Program-made: the position numbers and the translations under genes
The notes under the pieces: generated by a model
What the model saw: only the letters and a program-made list of their open reading frames with translations
Told to the model about the DNA's origin: nothing
Databases searched by the model: none
NCBI RefSeq assembly: GCF_042685645.1
Contig: NZ_JBHUNX010000001.1
Span: forward strand, 1,798,001 to 1,862,000
Source of the DNA: Salininema proteolyticum
GTDB taxonomy: Bacteria; Actinomycetota; Actinomycetes; Mycobacteriales; Micromonosporaceae
Reading direction: 5' to 3'
Length of the DNA stretch: 64,000 nucleotides
Part shown: piece after piece, positions 7,610 through 16,144 of the stretch
Position numbering within the stretch: position 1 is the first letter of the stretch
Layout: every line of letters begins with the position of its first letter

Positions 7610-9028
7610 ATGGTGGGACAGAAGACAACGAGACGCCTGCTGGCGTCACTGAGCACGGCGCTCATGATCATGGGAACGGCCTTGGCCGCCACGGGCGCGA
7701 GCGCGCGGCAACCCGGAGCGGAGGCCGAGTGCACCGACCCGGCCTGGTCGGCCGCGACGGTCTACAACGGCGGCGAGCGGGTCAGCCACTCCGCCGCGAC
7801 CTGGCAGGCCCGCTGGTGGACCCAGGGCGACGAGCCCGGAACCGGCGGTGAATGGGGCGTGTGGGAGCGGGTCGGCACCTGCGGCGACGACGGCGGCGGC
7901 GACCCGCCCGACCCGATCGACCCGGGGCCGTACTACAACATCGGCTACTTCACCGAATGGGGCGTCTACGACCGCAACTACCACGCCAAGAACATCGTCA
8001 CCTCGGGATCGGCCGAGAAGCTGACCCACATCGTCTACGCCTTCGGCAACGTCCAAGGGGGACGGTGCGCCATGGGCGACCGGTTCGCCGCCATGGAACG
8101 CACCTACCAGCCCGGCGAGTCCGTCGACGGCGAGGGCGACCGCTGGAACGACCCGCTGCGCGGCAACTTCAACCAGTTGCTGAAGCTCAAGGCGATGTAC
8201 CCGCACCTGAAGATCCTCTACTCCTTCGGCGGCTGGACCTGGTCCGGCGGCTTCGGGCAGGCCGCGCAGAACCCGCAGGCCTTCGCCGACTCCTGCTACG
8301 ACCTGGTCAACGACCCGCGCTGGGAAGGGCTCTTCGACGGTATCGACATCGACTGGGAGTACCCGAACGCCTGCGGATTGACCTGCGACGACTCCGGTCC
8401 CGACGCGTTCGCCGACCTGATGAACGCGCTGCGGGGCCGCTTCGGGGGCGACCTGGTCACCGCCGCGGTCACCGCCGACGCCACTCCCGGAGGCAAGATC
8501 GACGCCACCGACTACGCTGCGGCCGCCGAACCCTCCGACTTCTTCATGGTCATGACCTACGACTTCTTCGGAGGATGGAACGACGATGTCGCTCCGCACT
8601 CGCCCAAGCAGGGCTACGACGGGATCCCGATCCCCGAGTTCCACACCACCGCGGCCTTGGAGAAGTACATCTCCCTGGGCATACCGCCGGACAAACTGCT
8701 CATGGGCATAGGCTTCTACGGAAGGGGCTGGTACGCCACCGAAGCCGGGGCCGGCAAGGGCAACGGGCCCGCGCCGGGACGTTACGAACAGGGCATCGAG
8801 GACTACAAGCTCATCAAGGACCGCTGCCCGGCGACCGGCGAGATCGGCGGTTCGGCCTACGGGCAGTGCGGTAACCAGTGGTGGGGCTATGACACTCCCG
8901 CCACGGTCGCCTCCAAGATGGACTACCTCAAGGGCCTCGGGCTCAAGGGGGCGTTCTTCTGGGAGCTGTCCGGCGACACCGCCGACGGCGAGCTGATCAC
9001 GGCCATACACGACAACATGCAGACCTGA
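7610..9028 (+). CDS. Secreted GH18 chitinase with N-terminal chitin-binding module
   Basis: A 472-residue endo-type chitinase. Residues 1-33 are a Sec signal peptide (basic KTTRR, then a hydrophobic core, AxA-like ASA). Residues ~43-95 are a CBM5/12-type module with the aromatic pattern WSAATVYNGGERV and WQARWW. An Asp/Pro/Gly linker leads to the GH18 barrel (from about 107) with SxGG in SFGGWTW, the catalytic DGIDIDWE near residues 243-250, and MTYDFFG. GTG at 7613 gives slightly better spacing to AAGGGGG and may be the true start. The gene ends at a strong terminator and has its own promoter. Confidence 0.95.
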   Translation: MVGQKTTRRLLASLSTALMIMGTALAATGASARQPGAEAECTDPAWSAATVYNGGERVSHSAATWQARWWTQGDEPGTGGEWGVWERVGTCGDDGGGDPPDPIDPGPYYNIGYFTEWGVYDRNYHAKNIVTSGSAEKLTHIVYAFGNVQGGRCAMGDRFAAMERTYQPGESVDGEGDRWNDPLRGNFNQLLKLKAMYPHLKILYSFGGWTWSGGFGQAAQNPQAFADSCYDLVNDPRWEGLFDGIDIDWEYPNACGLTCDDSGPDAFADLMNALRGRFGGDLVTAAVTADATPGGKIDATDYAAAAEPSDFFMVMTYDFFGGWNDDVAPHSPKQGYDGIPIPEFHTTAALEKYISLGIPPDKLLMGIGFYGRGWYATEAGAGKGNGPAPGRYEQGIEDYKLIKDRCPATGEIGGSAYGQCGNQWWGYDTPATVASKMDYLKGLGLKGAFFWELSGDTADGELITAIHDNMQT

Positions 9029-9045
9029 TCCGCGAACGGATCCGA

Positions 9046-9083
9046 CGAGTGAGCGCCGCCCGGTCGCGGGCGGCGCTCACTCG
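9046..9083 (+). terminator. Perfect 17-bp hairpin after the chitinase
   Basis: Left arm 9046-9062 and right arm 9067-9083 are perfect complements with a 4-base GTCG loop. There is no T tract, as is usual for actinobacterial terminators. Confidence 0.8.
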
Positions 9084-9139
9084 CGGGTGCTGCCAGTGAT
9101 TGGGGAGCCGGTGCGAGCTCCAAGGCGCCGTGCCGCCAC

Positions 9140-9730
9140 TCAGACGAGGGGCTCCTCGACGAAGGCCACGCGGTCGTCGGTCCCGGGCCGCGGATCCTCG
9201 CTCAACCGGCCGTAGACCACGGTGTCGTAGCGGACGCCGTCATAGCGCAGTTTGCCTCGCTGAACGCCCTCTTCCCGGAAGCCGGCCCTGAGCGCGACCG
9301 CCCCGGAGGCGGGGTTGTTGGCGCGGTGGCCCAGTTCGAGCCTGGCGACGCCGGCCTCGTCGTGCCACCAGGGCACGAGGAACGACAGCGCCCGCGAGGC
9401 CACGCCCTTCCCCCGCGCCCAAGGGACGGTCCAGTAGGACACCCACCCGCAGTCGTGCTCGTCGATCGGCGCGCAGGCGATATTGGCCAGCGCGCGCCCG
9501 TCGGGTCCGGTGACGCAGTGGAAGAACGTCCCGGCGCGGCTGTAGCGTTTGGAGGCTCCCTCCAGCCAGGCGGCGGTGCTCGCCTCCAGGGTGTCCCGGG
9601 CGTGGAACTGCCCGCGCATGGAGTCGTCGGCGAAGGAGCGGCGGACTTCGTCGAAGTCGGCGGCCTTCCAGGCGCGCAGGCGCAGCGTCGGCGGCTGCGC
9701 GCCGGTGCCGGCGTCGGTGGCCGTGTTCAA
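9140..9730 (-). CDS. GNAT acetyltransferase, RimJ/RimL type
   Basis: A 196-residue N-acetyltransferase. The acetyl-CoA loop appears as WARGKGVASRAL, preceded by the VSYWTVP strand and followed by RLELGHRANNPASGAVALRAGF, the usual RimJ/RimL ending. The target, a protein N-terminus or small amine, is unknown. The start is TTG at 9730 because no ATG or GTG lies near the beginning of the fold; it follows the methyltransferase stop by three bases, so the two genes are very likely co-transcribed and translationally coupled. Confidence 0.85.
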   Translation of the reverse strand: MNTATDAGTGAQPPTLRLRAWKAADFDEVRRSFADDSMRGQFHARDTLEASTAAWLEGASKRYSRAGTFFHCVTGPDGRALANIACAPIDEHDCGWVSYWTVPWARGKGVASRALSFLVPWWHDEAGVARLELGHRANNPASGAVALRAGFREEGVQRGKLRYDGVRYDTVVYGRLSEDPRPGTDDRVAFVEEPLV

Positions 9731-9733
9731 GGG

Positions 9734-10465
9734 TCAGGCCTTTCTGACGACGGAGATGATCTCGGGGCTGTCGGGGGAGTAGGGGTTGAGGGCGAAGTCG
9801 CCGTACTGGGAGACCAGTTCGAGTCCGGCCTTGTCGAAGAGGCGGTCGAGCTCCTCCTTCCGCGCGAAGTAGAGGGTCTCGCTGCCGGAGAGCGGGCGGG
9901 GCCAGGCGGGACTGGTCTCGATCCAGGAGTTGGTGATCCAGCGGTCCTCGACGTTCTTCGCGACGCGGTACTCCTTCTCGATGACCTCCCCGCGCGAGTT
10001 GGTCGTGGAGCCGCCGTAGCGCTCGGGCCAGCCCTCCCATCCCTTCACCAGCGGGTTGCGCGTCTCGAACCCGAAGCGGCCGCCGGTCTTGAGGAAGCGG
10101 CGCACGGCCTTGAGCGTCGCGAGGATCTCGGCCTCCGACAGCAGGTACTGGAAGGCGTGCCCGGTCATCAGCGCGAAGTCGAACTCGTCGGCCCAGTCGA
10201 ACTCGGGGGCGGTGCCCTGCAGCCACTCGAACTGGGGGTGGAGGCGGGCCCGGTCGAGCATCCCCCGGGCCGGGTCGATCCCGGTGCCCCGGCCCCTCCA
10301 GCCGCGGTCCCACGCCCCCCGGAACTGGTGGCCGGTTCCGCAGCCGATGTCCAGCACCCGGTCGGCCCGCTGCATGTAGGCGAAGTAGAACTCGTTGTCC
10401 GGCGCCCACCCGAAGGTGTGGTCGTAGATGTCGGCGATCTCGGGGTCGTCGTAAGGATTGGTCAC
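9734..10465 (-). CDS. Class I SAM-dependent methyltransferase
   Basis: A 243-residue methyltransferase with motif I VLDIGCGTGHQFRG, motif II GTGIDPARGML, and FALMTGHAFQYLL at motif IV. The lead segment NPYDDPEIADIYDHTFGW is typical of small-molecule methyltransferases; the substrate is not identifiable. GTG at 10465 is chosen because CATACT (10472-10477 on the plus strand as AGTATG) lies six bases before it, and the longer frame to 10582 runs through the upstream terminator palindrome. It is the first gene of a pair with the GNAT gene. Confidence 0.88.
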   Translation of the reverse strand: MTNPYDDPEIADIYDHTFGWAPDNEFYFAYMQRADRVLDIGCGTGHQFRGAWDRGWRGRGTGIDPARGMLDRARLHPQFEWLQGTAPEFDWADEFDFALMTGHAFQYLLSEAEILATLKAVRRFLKTGGRFGFETRNPLVKGWEGWPERYGGSTTNSRGEVIEKEYRVAKNVEDRWITNSWIETSPAWPRPLSGSETLYFARKEELDRLFDKAGLELVSQYGDFALNPYSPDSPEIISVVRKA

Positions 10466-10539
10466 CGGATCAGTATGGGCAGGTCCCCGGGGCCCGTCAA
10501 TGGGAATACCTCCGCAGGGCCGGTGAGCCTCCTGATATA

Positions 10540-10575
10540 CGGAAGGGGCCCCGCCGCGCGGCGGGGCCCCTTCCG
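10540..10575 (-). terminator. 36-bp perfect palindrome after the SulP gene
   Basis: The 18-base arms 10540-10557 and 10558-10575 are exact reverse complements with no spacer, so the RNA would fold with a minimal loop. It starts 13 bases past the SulP stop codon and insulates the methyltransferase promoter. Confidence 0.8.
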
Positions 10576-10588
10576 GCTCCATCGGCGT

Positions 10589-12127
10589 CTAGTGGGCCGA
10601 GGTGAGCTCTCCGGAGAGCTTCTCGTGGATCTCCTGGGAGGACTTGTTGAAGCCGATGACCTCGATGTCCTTGCCGGCCTTGTGGTACTTCTCGCGGACG
10701 GCGTCGAGCGCGGCGACCGCGGAGGAGTCCCAGATGTGGGCGTCGCTCAGGTCGATCACGACCGTGCCGGGCTCGCAGTGGTAGTCGAAGGCCTCGACCA
10801 GCTGGTTGGAGGAGGCGAAGAACAGCTCGCCGGTCACGGCGTAGACCTCGGTGCAGCCGTCGGGGTCGGTCACGCTGGTGACCTCGACGAGGTTGGAGGC
10901 CTTTCGGGCGAAGACGACCATGGCGACCATGACTCCCACTCCCACGCCGATGGCGAGGTTGTGGGTGGCGACGGTGGCCGCGACCGTGGCGACCATGGTG
11001 ACCGTCTCCGAGATCGGCATGTTCTTCAGCGTCTTGGGGCTGATGGAGTGCCAGTCGAAGGTCACGAACGCCACGAACACCATGATGGCGACGAGGACGG
11101 CCATGGGAATGACGCCTACCACGTCGTGCAGGGCGACGATGAGGATGAGGAGGAACCCTCCGGCCGCGAAGGTCGACAGGCGCGAGCGGGCGCCGGACTT
11201 CACGTTGATCATCGTCTGCCCGATCATGGCGCAGGAGGCCATGCCGCCGAAGGCGCCGACGAGCACGTTGCCGATGCCCTGGCCCAGCGACTCGCGGGTC
11301 TTGGAGGAGCGGGTGTCGGTGGCGTCGTCGACGACCTTGGCGGTCATGAGCGACTCCAGGAGGCCCACCAGGGCCAGTCCGAGCGCGTAGGGCGCGATGA
11401 CCTGGAGCGTCTCAAGGGTGAGCGGCACGCCCGGCAGGGTCAGCCACGGCAGGCCGGAGGGCAGCTCGCCCATGGAGGAGACGGTCGGGACGCTGATGGC
11501 GAACACGACGGTGATCGAGGTCAGGATGACGATGGCCACCAGCGGGGCCGGGATCGCCTTGGTCAGCAGAGGGAACAGGCCGATGACGGCCAGGGCGCCG
11601 ATCGCGATCGCCCACACCGGCCAGGGCTGGCCCTTGAGGTGCGGCAACTGGGCGAGGAAGATGAGGATCGCCAGGGCGTTGATGAAGCCGACGAAGACGC
11701 TGCGCGGGATGTAGCGCATGAGCTTGGCGACTCCGGTCAGCGCCAGTACGACCTGGATGACGCCGGCCAGCAGCGTCGCGGCGATCATGTAACCCACGCC
11801 GTGGGAGGCCACCAGCGGGGCGACGACCAGGGCCATGGCGCCGGTCGCGGCGGAGATCATGGCGGGGCGTCCGCCGAGGAAGGCGATGGAGACGGCCATG
11901 ATGACCGAGGAGAACAGTCCCACGCTCGGGTCGACGCCGGCGATGATCGAGAAGGCGATGGCCTCCGGGATCAGCGCCACGGCGACGAGCAGGCCGGCCA
12001 GAAGCTCGGTGCGCACGAACGGGACCAGTGGTTTGGGCAGGGCGAAGCGAGGTGTGCGTGTCTTAGTGTTCAAACTGATTCCAGACTGGGATCGGTGGGG
12101 CGCGCGCCTCATCGTTGGGTAGCGCAT
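10589..12127 (-). CDS. SulP-family anion transporter with STAS domain
   Basis: A 512-residue membrane permease of the SLC26/SulP family, which moves sulfate, bicarbonate, chloride or dicarboxylates. About ten to twelve hydrophobic segments span residues 38-420, including the signature-like AGLLVAVALIPEAIAFSIIA near the start and GLLESLMTAKVVDD. The C-terminal STAS domain (from about 430) has VVIDLSDAHIWDSSAVAALD, with the serine pair normally phosphorylated in anti-sigma antagonists. No carbonic anhydrase or sulfate gene is adjacent, so the anion is not determined. Confidence 0.92.
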   Translation of the reverse strand: MRYPTMRRAPHRSQSGISLNTKTRTPRFALPKPLVPFVRTELLAGLLVAVALIPEAIAFSIIAGVDPSVGLFSSVIMAVSIAFLGGRPAMISAATGAMALVVAPLVASHGVGYMIAATLLAGVIQVVLALTGVAKLMRYIPRSVFVGFINALAILIFLAQLPHLKGQPWPVWAIAIGALAVIGLFPLLTKAIPAPLVAIVILTSITVVFAISVPTVSSMGELPSGLPWLTLPGVPLTLETLQVIAPYALGLALVGLLESLMTAKVVDDATDTRSSKTRESLGQGIGNVLVGAFGGMASCAMIGQTMINVKSGARSRLSTFAAGGFLLILIVALHDVVGVIPMAVLVAIMVFVAFVTFDWHSISPKTLKNMPISETVTMVATVAATVATHNLAIGVGVGVMVAMVVFARKASNLVEVTSVTDPDGCTEVYAVTGELFFASSNQLVEAFDYHCEPGTVVIDLSDAHIWDSSAVAALDAVREKYHKAGKDIEVIGFNKSSQEIHEKLSGELTSAH

Positions 12128-12199
12128 CTAAGAGAATTCGTATGCCCCCAGGTTATCCGAGCAGGGGTCGTGCGCTCCACCGATAGTGCCGTTCGACAC

Positions 12200-13114
12200 C
12201 TATTCGACCGCGGCCGGTATCTTCACTGTGGACTCCCTCACGGCCCGCGATGCGCGCACCGCGTCGACGGTGAAGACGGCCAGGGCCGTCCAGATCAGGG
12301 CGAACCCCGCCCACGACACGGGGGTCATGGGCTCGCCGAGTATGGCGACGCCGATCACCATGTGCATGCTGGGCGCGATGTACTGCATGATGCCGATCGC
12401 GACCATGGGGATGCGGTTGGCCGCCCCGGCGAAGAACAGCAGCGGCACGGCCGTGGCGACGCCGGCCGACGCCATGATCAGGGCGTGGCCCCAGCCCAGG
12501 CGGGCGAAGGTGTCCTCCCCGGTGGAGTTGAGCCAGGCGAGGAACGCCATCGCGGGCACGACGACGGCGGCGGTCTCCCAGAACATGCCCTGGACGGCGG
12601 GCAGGCCCAGGCGCTTCTTGACCACGCCGTAGAGGGCGAAGCAGGCGGCGAGGACCAGGGCGATCCACGGCAGCCGCCCGTAGTCGACCGTCAACGTCGC
12701 TACCGAGGCCGCTCCGAAGGCCACCGCGGTCCACTGCAGCGGGCGCAGGCGCTCGCCGAACACGAGCAGTCCGGCGATGACGAACATGAGCGGGTTGATG
12801 TAGTAGCCCAGTGCGCTCTCGAGCACGTGGTCGGTGTGGACGGCGTAGATGTAGACACCCCAGTTGCCGGAGATGAGCAGCCCGGCCAGGGCGATTCCCG
12901 CGAGCTTGCGGGGCGTGGCGAGGATGTCCCTGAGCGTGCCGACCCGGCGCAGGGTGACGAGGATGAGCATGACCAGGACGGCCGACCAGAGGACGCGGTG
13001 GGCGAGGACCTCCAGCGGGGAGGCGGGTTCCAGGAGCTTCCAGTACAGGGGGAAGAGCCCCCAGAGGAAGTACGCCGCGAAGGCGTAGAGGTATCCGACA
13101 CGTGTGTGATTCAC
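12200..13114 (-). CDS. rarD: RarD-type EamA transporter
   Basis: A 304-residue drug/metabolite-family permease with ten predicted membrane helices in two EamA repeats. RarD features are the start GYLYAFAAYFLWGLFPLYWK and the EVLAHRVLWS segment. E. coli RarD is linked by name to chloramphenicol, but the transported substrate of the family is not settled. GTG at 13114 is preceded by TAGCAT (13123-13128 on the plus strand) eight bases away, a likely leaderless start. It lies 72 bases upstream of the SulP start, with no obvious terminator between. Confidence 0.9.
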   Translation of the reverse strand: MNHTRVGYLYAFAAYFLWGLFPLYWKLLEPASPLEVLAHRVLWSAVLVMLILVTLRRVGTLRDILATPRKLAGIALAGLLISGNWGVYIYAVHTDHVLESALGYYINPLMFVIAGLLVFGERLRPLQWTAVAFGAASVATLTVDYGRLPWIALVLAACFALYGVVKKRLGLPAVQGMFWETAAVVVPAMAFLAWLNSTGEDTFARLGWGHALIMASAGVATAVPLLFFAGAANRIPMVAIGIMQYIAPSMHMVIGVAILGEPMTPVSWAGFALIWTALAVFTVDAVRASRAVRESTVKIPAAVE

Positions 13115-13175
13115 ATGTGGGAATGCTACCCGCCGCCCTAGCCGCCCGGCTAGACCGTTCCGGTCCGCGGACGGG

Positions 13176-14132
13176 TCAGAACACCGCCGCCTCCACCAGG
13201 ATCGGACGGTGGTCCGAGCCGATGTCGTCGAGGACCTCGTAATCGGCGACGGCGACCGTGTCGCGGCTGACCAGGACGTGGTCCAGCGTCATGCCCGGAG
13301 CGCGCAGCCAACCGCCCAGATAGCCCTCCATGCGCCACGTCGCGGCCATCGCCCCGCCCGTCACCGAGGCCGCGTCGTCATATCCCTGGTCGAGCACCCT
13401 GCGCAGCGCGGAGTGGTCGAGGGTGGAGTTGAAGTCCCCCGCGAGGATCCACGGATCCCCGCCCGGCTCGGGAAAGGAGTCCATGTCCTCCTCCCACAGC
13501 GGCACGCGCCAGGTGAAGCGCGGCGCGGCGGTGTGCACGGCCATGAAGTTGAACGCCCCCTCGCCCGGCACGCTGACCCTCGCGGCGAACTGGTGGAAGA
13601 TCCCGTCGGGTTCGGCCCCCTCCAGGCGCTCCAGCGGGTGGCGGGAGTACAGGGCCGAACCCGACGCGTCCCAGCCGGTCTCCCTGATCGAGTGCGGCAT
13701 GACCGCGTCCAGCCCGAGCTCCCCGAAGCGGTCCTCGGCGTGCGGAGTGAGCTCCTGGACGGCCATGACGTCGACCTCGCGCTCCTCGACGTACTCGACG
13801 ACCTTCTCCACGTCGGCGGCGCCCACCAGGAGGTTCACGCTCAGCACCGTCAGATCGCCCTCGCTCGCGGGCGAACCCTCCATCCCGCGCGGAACCCACA
13901 CCGCCACCAGCGCCAGGCCGCACAGCCCCGAGACCGCCGCCTGCCACCAGTGCCTCGCCAGAGCCTGCCCGCCTCCCAGCAGGAGGAGGCACAGCGCCGC
14001 GGCCGGGACGAACCCCACGAGCGCGACCAGGACGAAACCCCGGTCCCACCCGGCGAGGCGGATGACGACGAAGGCGACGGCCAGGGCGCTCAGGATCCAC
14101 GACAGGACCCGGATGAACGGAGATCTCAACAT
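13176..14132 (-). CDS. Membrane-anchored endonuclease/exonuclease/phosphatase protein
   Basis: A 318-residue protein with three N-terminal membrane helices (residues ~5-85) and an extracellular EEP domain. Catalytic elements are LSVNLLVG, the metal glutamate in AVQELTPHAED, AGDFNSTLDHSALR, and the terminal GSDHRPILVEAAV. Such proteins in actinobacteria act on phosphodiesters outside the membrane, possibly phospholipids or nucleic acid. ATG at 14132 is chosen because TACCAT lies six bases upstream; the 18 extra residues of the longer frame are encoded by the neighbouring terminator hairpin. Confidence 0.9.
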   Translation of the reverse strand: MLRSPFIRVLSWILSALAVAFVVIRLAGWDRGFVLVALVGFVPAAALCLLLLGGGQALARHWWQAAVSGLCGLALVAVWVPRGMEGSPASEGDLTVLSVNLLVGAADVEKVVEYVEEREVDVMAVQELTPHAEDRFGELGLDAVMPHSIRETGWDASGSALYSRHPLERLEGAEPDGIFHQFAARVSVPGEGAFNFMAVHTAAPRFTWRVPLWEEDMDSFPEPGGDPWILAGDFNSTLDHSALRRVLDQGYDDAASVTGGAMAATWRMEGYLGGWLRAPGMTLDHVLVSRDTVAVADYEVLDDIGSDHRPILVEAAVF

Positions 14133-14160
14133 GGCGACATGGTAGGCCCGCACTTCCACC

Positions 14161-14213
14161 GCCGACGACGACGGGCCCCGCTCCACGGTGGAGCGGGGCC
14201 CGTCGTCGTCGGC
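14161..14213 (-). terminator. 26-bp perfect hairpin after the DUF308 gene
   Basis: Arms 14161-14186 and 14188-14213 pair perfectly around a single base, an unusually long stem. It begins nine bases past the stop of the DUF308 gene and also lies just upstream of the leaderless EEP gene. Confidence 0.8.
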
Positions 14214-14221
14214 TTATCGCC

Positions 14222-14761
14222 TCAGGCCTTCGCCGAGTCGCGCAGCTTCTTGAGCCGGACGGCGGCGATGATGGAGAACACGCCCCACGCGATCGCGAAC
14301 AGGCCGATCGCCCACGTCAGACCGAGCACGCCCGTACCGGGGTTGAAGATCAGCACGAAGCCCAGCGCGACACCGGCCGCACCCGAGAGGATCAAGAGCC
14401 AGCGGCCCGCCGCGTCGCCCTTGAGCTCGATGCCCTTGACGATGTACGACACACCGATGACCACCGCCCACACCGCGATCAGCACCAGCAGCGCCAACGT
14501 GCTCTCCAACGGCCAGATGAACACCATGATGCCGATGAGCACACCGAGGATGCCGGTGAAGATCAAAAGGCCCCGGCCCTCACCGCCCTTCGCGCCCATG
14601 ATGATCGCGAAGACACCGTCTATCAGGGAATACGCTCCGAAGAGAATGACGAGGGTGTAGGCGGTCAGGCCGGGCCACACCCAGGCCATGACACCGAAGA
14701 GGATGAGGAGGAGGCCGCGGAACAGCACCCAGCCCCAGTTGCGCGTCAACAATTCGAACAT
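14222..14761 (-). CDS. HdeD-like DUF308 membrane protein
   Basis: A 179-residue integral membrane protein with six hydrophobic segments and the repeated pattern of DUF308/HdeD: LLLILFGVMAWVWPG, then ILGVLIGIMVFIWP, then AAGVALGFVLIFNPGTG. HdeD contributes to acid tolerance in E. coli; the role in actinobacteria is unknown. It is monocistronic, with a 168-base divergent spacer to the ARMT1-like gene and a very strong terminator after it. Confidence 0.88.
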   Translation of the reverse strand: MFELLTRNWGWVLFRGLLLILFGVMAWVWPGLTAYTLVILFGAYSLIDGVFAIIMGAKGGEGRGLLIFTGILGVLIGIMVFIWPLESTLALLVLIAVWAVVIGVSYIVKGIELKGDAAGRWLLILSGAAGVALGFVLIFNPGTGVLGLTWAIGLFAIAWGVFSIIAAVRLKKLRDSAKA

Positions 14762-14861
14762 GGTTCCCGACCTCGCAGTTCACATAGGATGTCCACTCGC
14801 ATTATCATGCCCAAACCGACAACCGGAGTATGATTCGCGGAAATGGGCGCCCCCGGGCCCC

Positions 14862-14867
14862 TATAAT
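14862..14867 (+). promoter_or_regulatory. TATAAT -10 element for the ARMT1-like gene
   Basis: A consensus TATAAT stands out in GC-rich sequence, 63 bases before the GTG start at 14930. I see no matching -35 hexamer. Confidence 0.4.
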
Positions 14868-14929
14868 CGACCCCGTCGCCGCGCGACGACTAGCGGCGAA
14901 CGCCCAGCGAGAACGAAAGAGGCACACCA

Positions 14930-16135
14930 GTGTCGTTCCAGGACGGACCCGCGCCCATCGGCATCGCCGACCCCGCCGACTACGGCTGGGGAGTCTTCCA
15001 CAACCGCCACCCCCGCCTCATCGAACGCCTCACCGCCGACTTCCCCTACTCCGCCCGCATCCGCGCCGCCCTCGCCGCGCTCCAGACCGAGACCGTCGAA
15101 GGCACCGTCTCACCCCTCCCCACCGTCGGCGACCACGCCTGGGGCTGGGCCCAAGGCCTCGACGAGAAGGTCGGACTCCCCTGGTCCCGACTGTCCTTCC
15201 TCTGGGCCGAGGCCCTCTTCTACCGCCGCCTCCTCATCGCCGTCGAGTACTTCGACGCCGACTCCCCCTGGCACGGCGTCGACCCCTTCGCACCGGTCAA
15301 GAACGCCGAACTCGCCCCCGACGCCATCGCTCCCTTCCTCGACCGCGCCGCCACCGCCCTCACCCTCCCCGACGACGAACGCCGCCACGCCGTCCTCGAG
15401 ACCAGCCTCTGGGGCAACCTCGCCGACCTCGCCGTCCGCATCGACACACCCGGCATAGGCGCCACCGACCGCGACCACCGCCTCCTGTCCGACGACGGAC
15501 CCCGTATCTGGACCCTCCTGGAGAACACCGCGCCCGGCACCGTCGTCATCATCGCCGACAACGCCGGACGCGAGATCACCGCCGACCTCCTCCTCGCCGA
15601 CGAACTCCTCCGCAGCGGACTGGCCGCCGACGTCGCCGTCGACGTCAAACCCCAGCCGTTCTTCGTCTCCGACGCCACCGCCGCCGACCTCTCCGCCGCG
15701 CTCGCGCACCTGCGCGGCCACCGCGACGAGGCCGTCTCCGCCGCCGGAGACCGCCTCGCGGCCGCCGCCGGCGAAGGCCGCTTCACCGTCGAGACCCACT
15801 GGTTCTACACCGCTCCCCGCACCTACCGCGACCTGCCCGACAGCCTCCGCAAACGCTACGAGCGCGCCGTCCTGGTCATCGCCAAGGGCGACCTCAACTA
15901 CCGGCGCCTGACCAGCGACCTGCACTGGAACTTCTCCACCCCCTTCGAGGACATCGCCTCCTACTTCCCGACCAACCTCGCCGCGCTGCGCGTCATGAAG
16001 AGCGAACTGGCCGCCGGCATCGACGCCGCGCTGGCCGAGGAGCTCGAGAAGTCCGGGCGCGGCTGGCGCACCGAGGGCGTCTCGGCCGTCATACAGACCG
16101 CGCTGCTCGCCGACGGCGACCTGCCGCCCCGCTAG
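14930..16135 (+). CDS. ARMT1/DUF89-type damage-control phosphatase
   Basis: A 401-residue metal-dependent phosphatase of the DUF89/ARMT1 group, which cleans up phosphorylated metabolites such as sugar phosphates and pantetheine phosphate. Hallmarks are the all-helical N-terminus ending in FYRRLLIAVEYF, the SLWGNLADLAVR segment, and the catalytic VVIIADNAGREITADLLLAD (metal and phosphate ligands D-N and D), followed by VLVIAKGDLNYRRL. GTG at 14930 has GAAAGAGG upstream. The stop TAG is part of the TAGGGT hexamer that probably serves the next gene. Confidence 0.88.
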   Translation: MSFQDGPAPIGIADPADYGWGVFHNRHPRLIERLTADFPYSARIRAALAALQTETVEGTVSPLPTVGDHAWGWAQGLDEKVGLPWSRLSFLWAEALFYRRLLIAVEYFDADSPWHGVDPFAPVKNAELAPDAIAPFLDRAATALTLPDDERRHAVLETSLWGNLADLAVRIDTPGIGATDRDHRLLSDDGPRIWTLLENTAPGTVVIIADNAGREITADLLLADELLRSGLAADVAVDVKPQPFFVSDATAADLSAALAHLRGHRDEAVSAAGDRLAAAAGEGRFTVETHWFYTAPRTYRDLPDSLRKRYERAVLVIAKGDLNYRRLTSDLHWNFSTPFEDIASYFPTNLAALRVMKSELAAGIDAALAEELEKSGRGWRTEGVSAVIQTALLADGDLPPR

Positions 16136-16144
16136 GGTAGAGCG

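Noticed and set aside
9326..13141. A 1271-codon open frame on the plus strand
   Set aside because: It runs antisense through the GNAT, methyltransferase, SulP and RarD genes, has no recognisable domain and is the expected shadow of high GC third positions.
14132..14186. An 18-residue N-terminal extension of the EEP gene (ATG 14186)
   Set aside because: It is encoded by one arm of the 26-bp terminator hairpin, and a leaderless signature marks ATG 14132.
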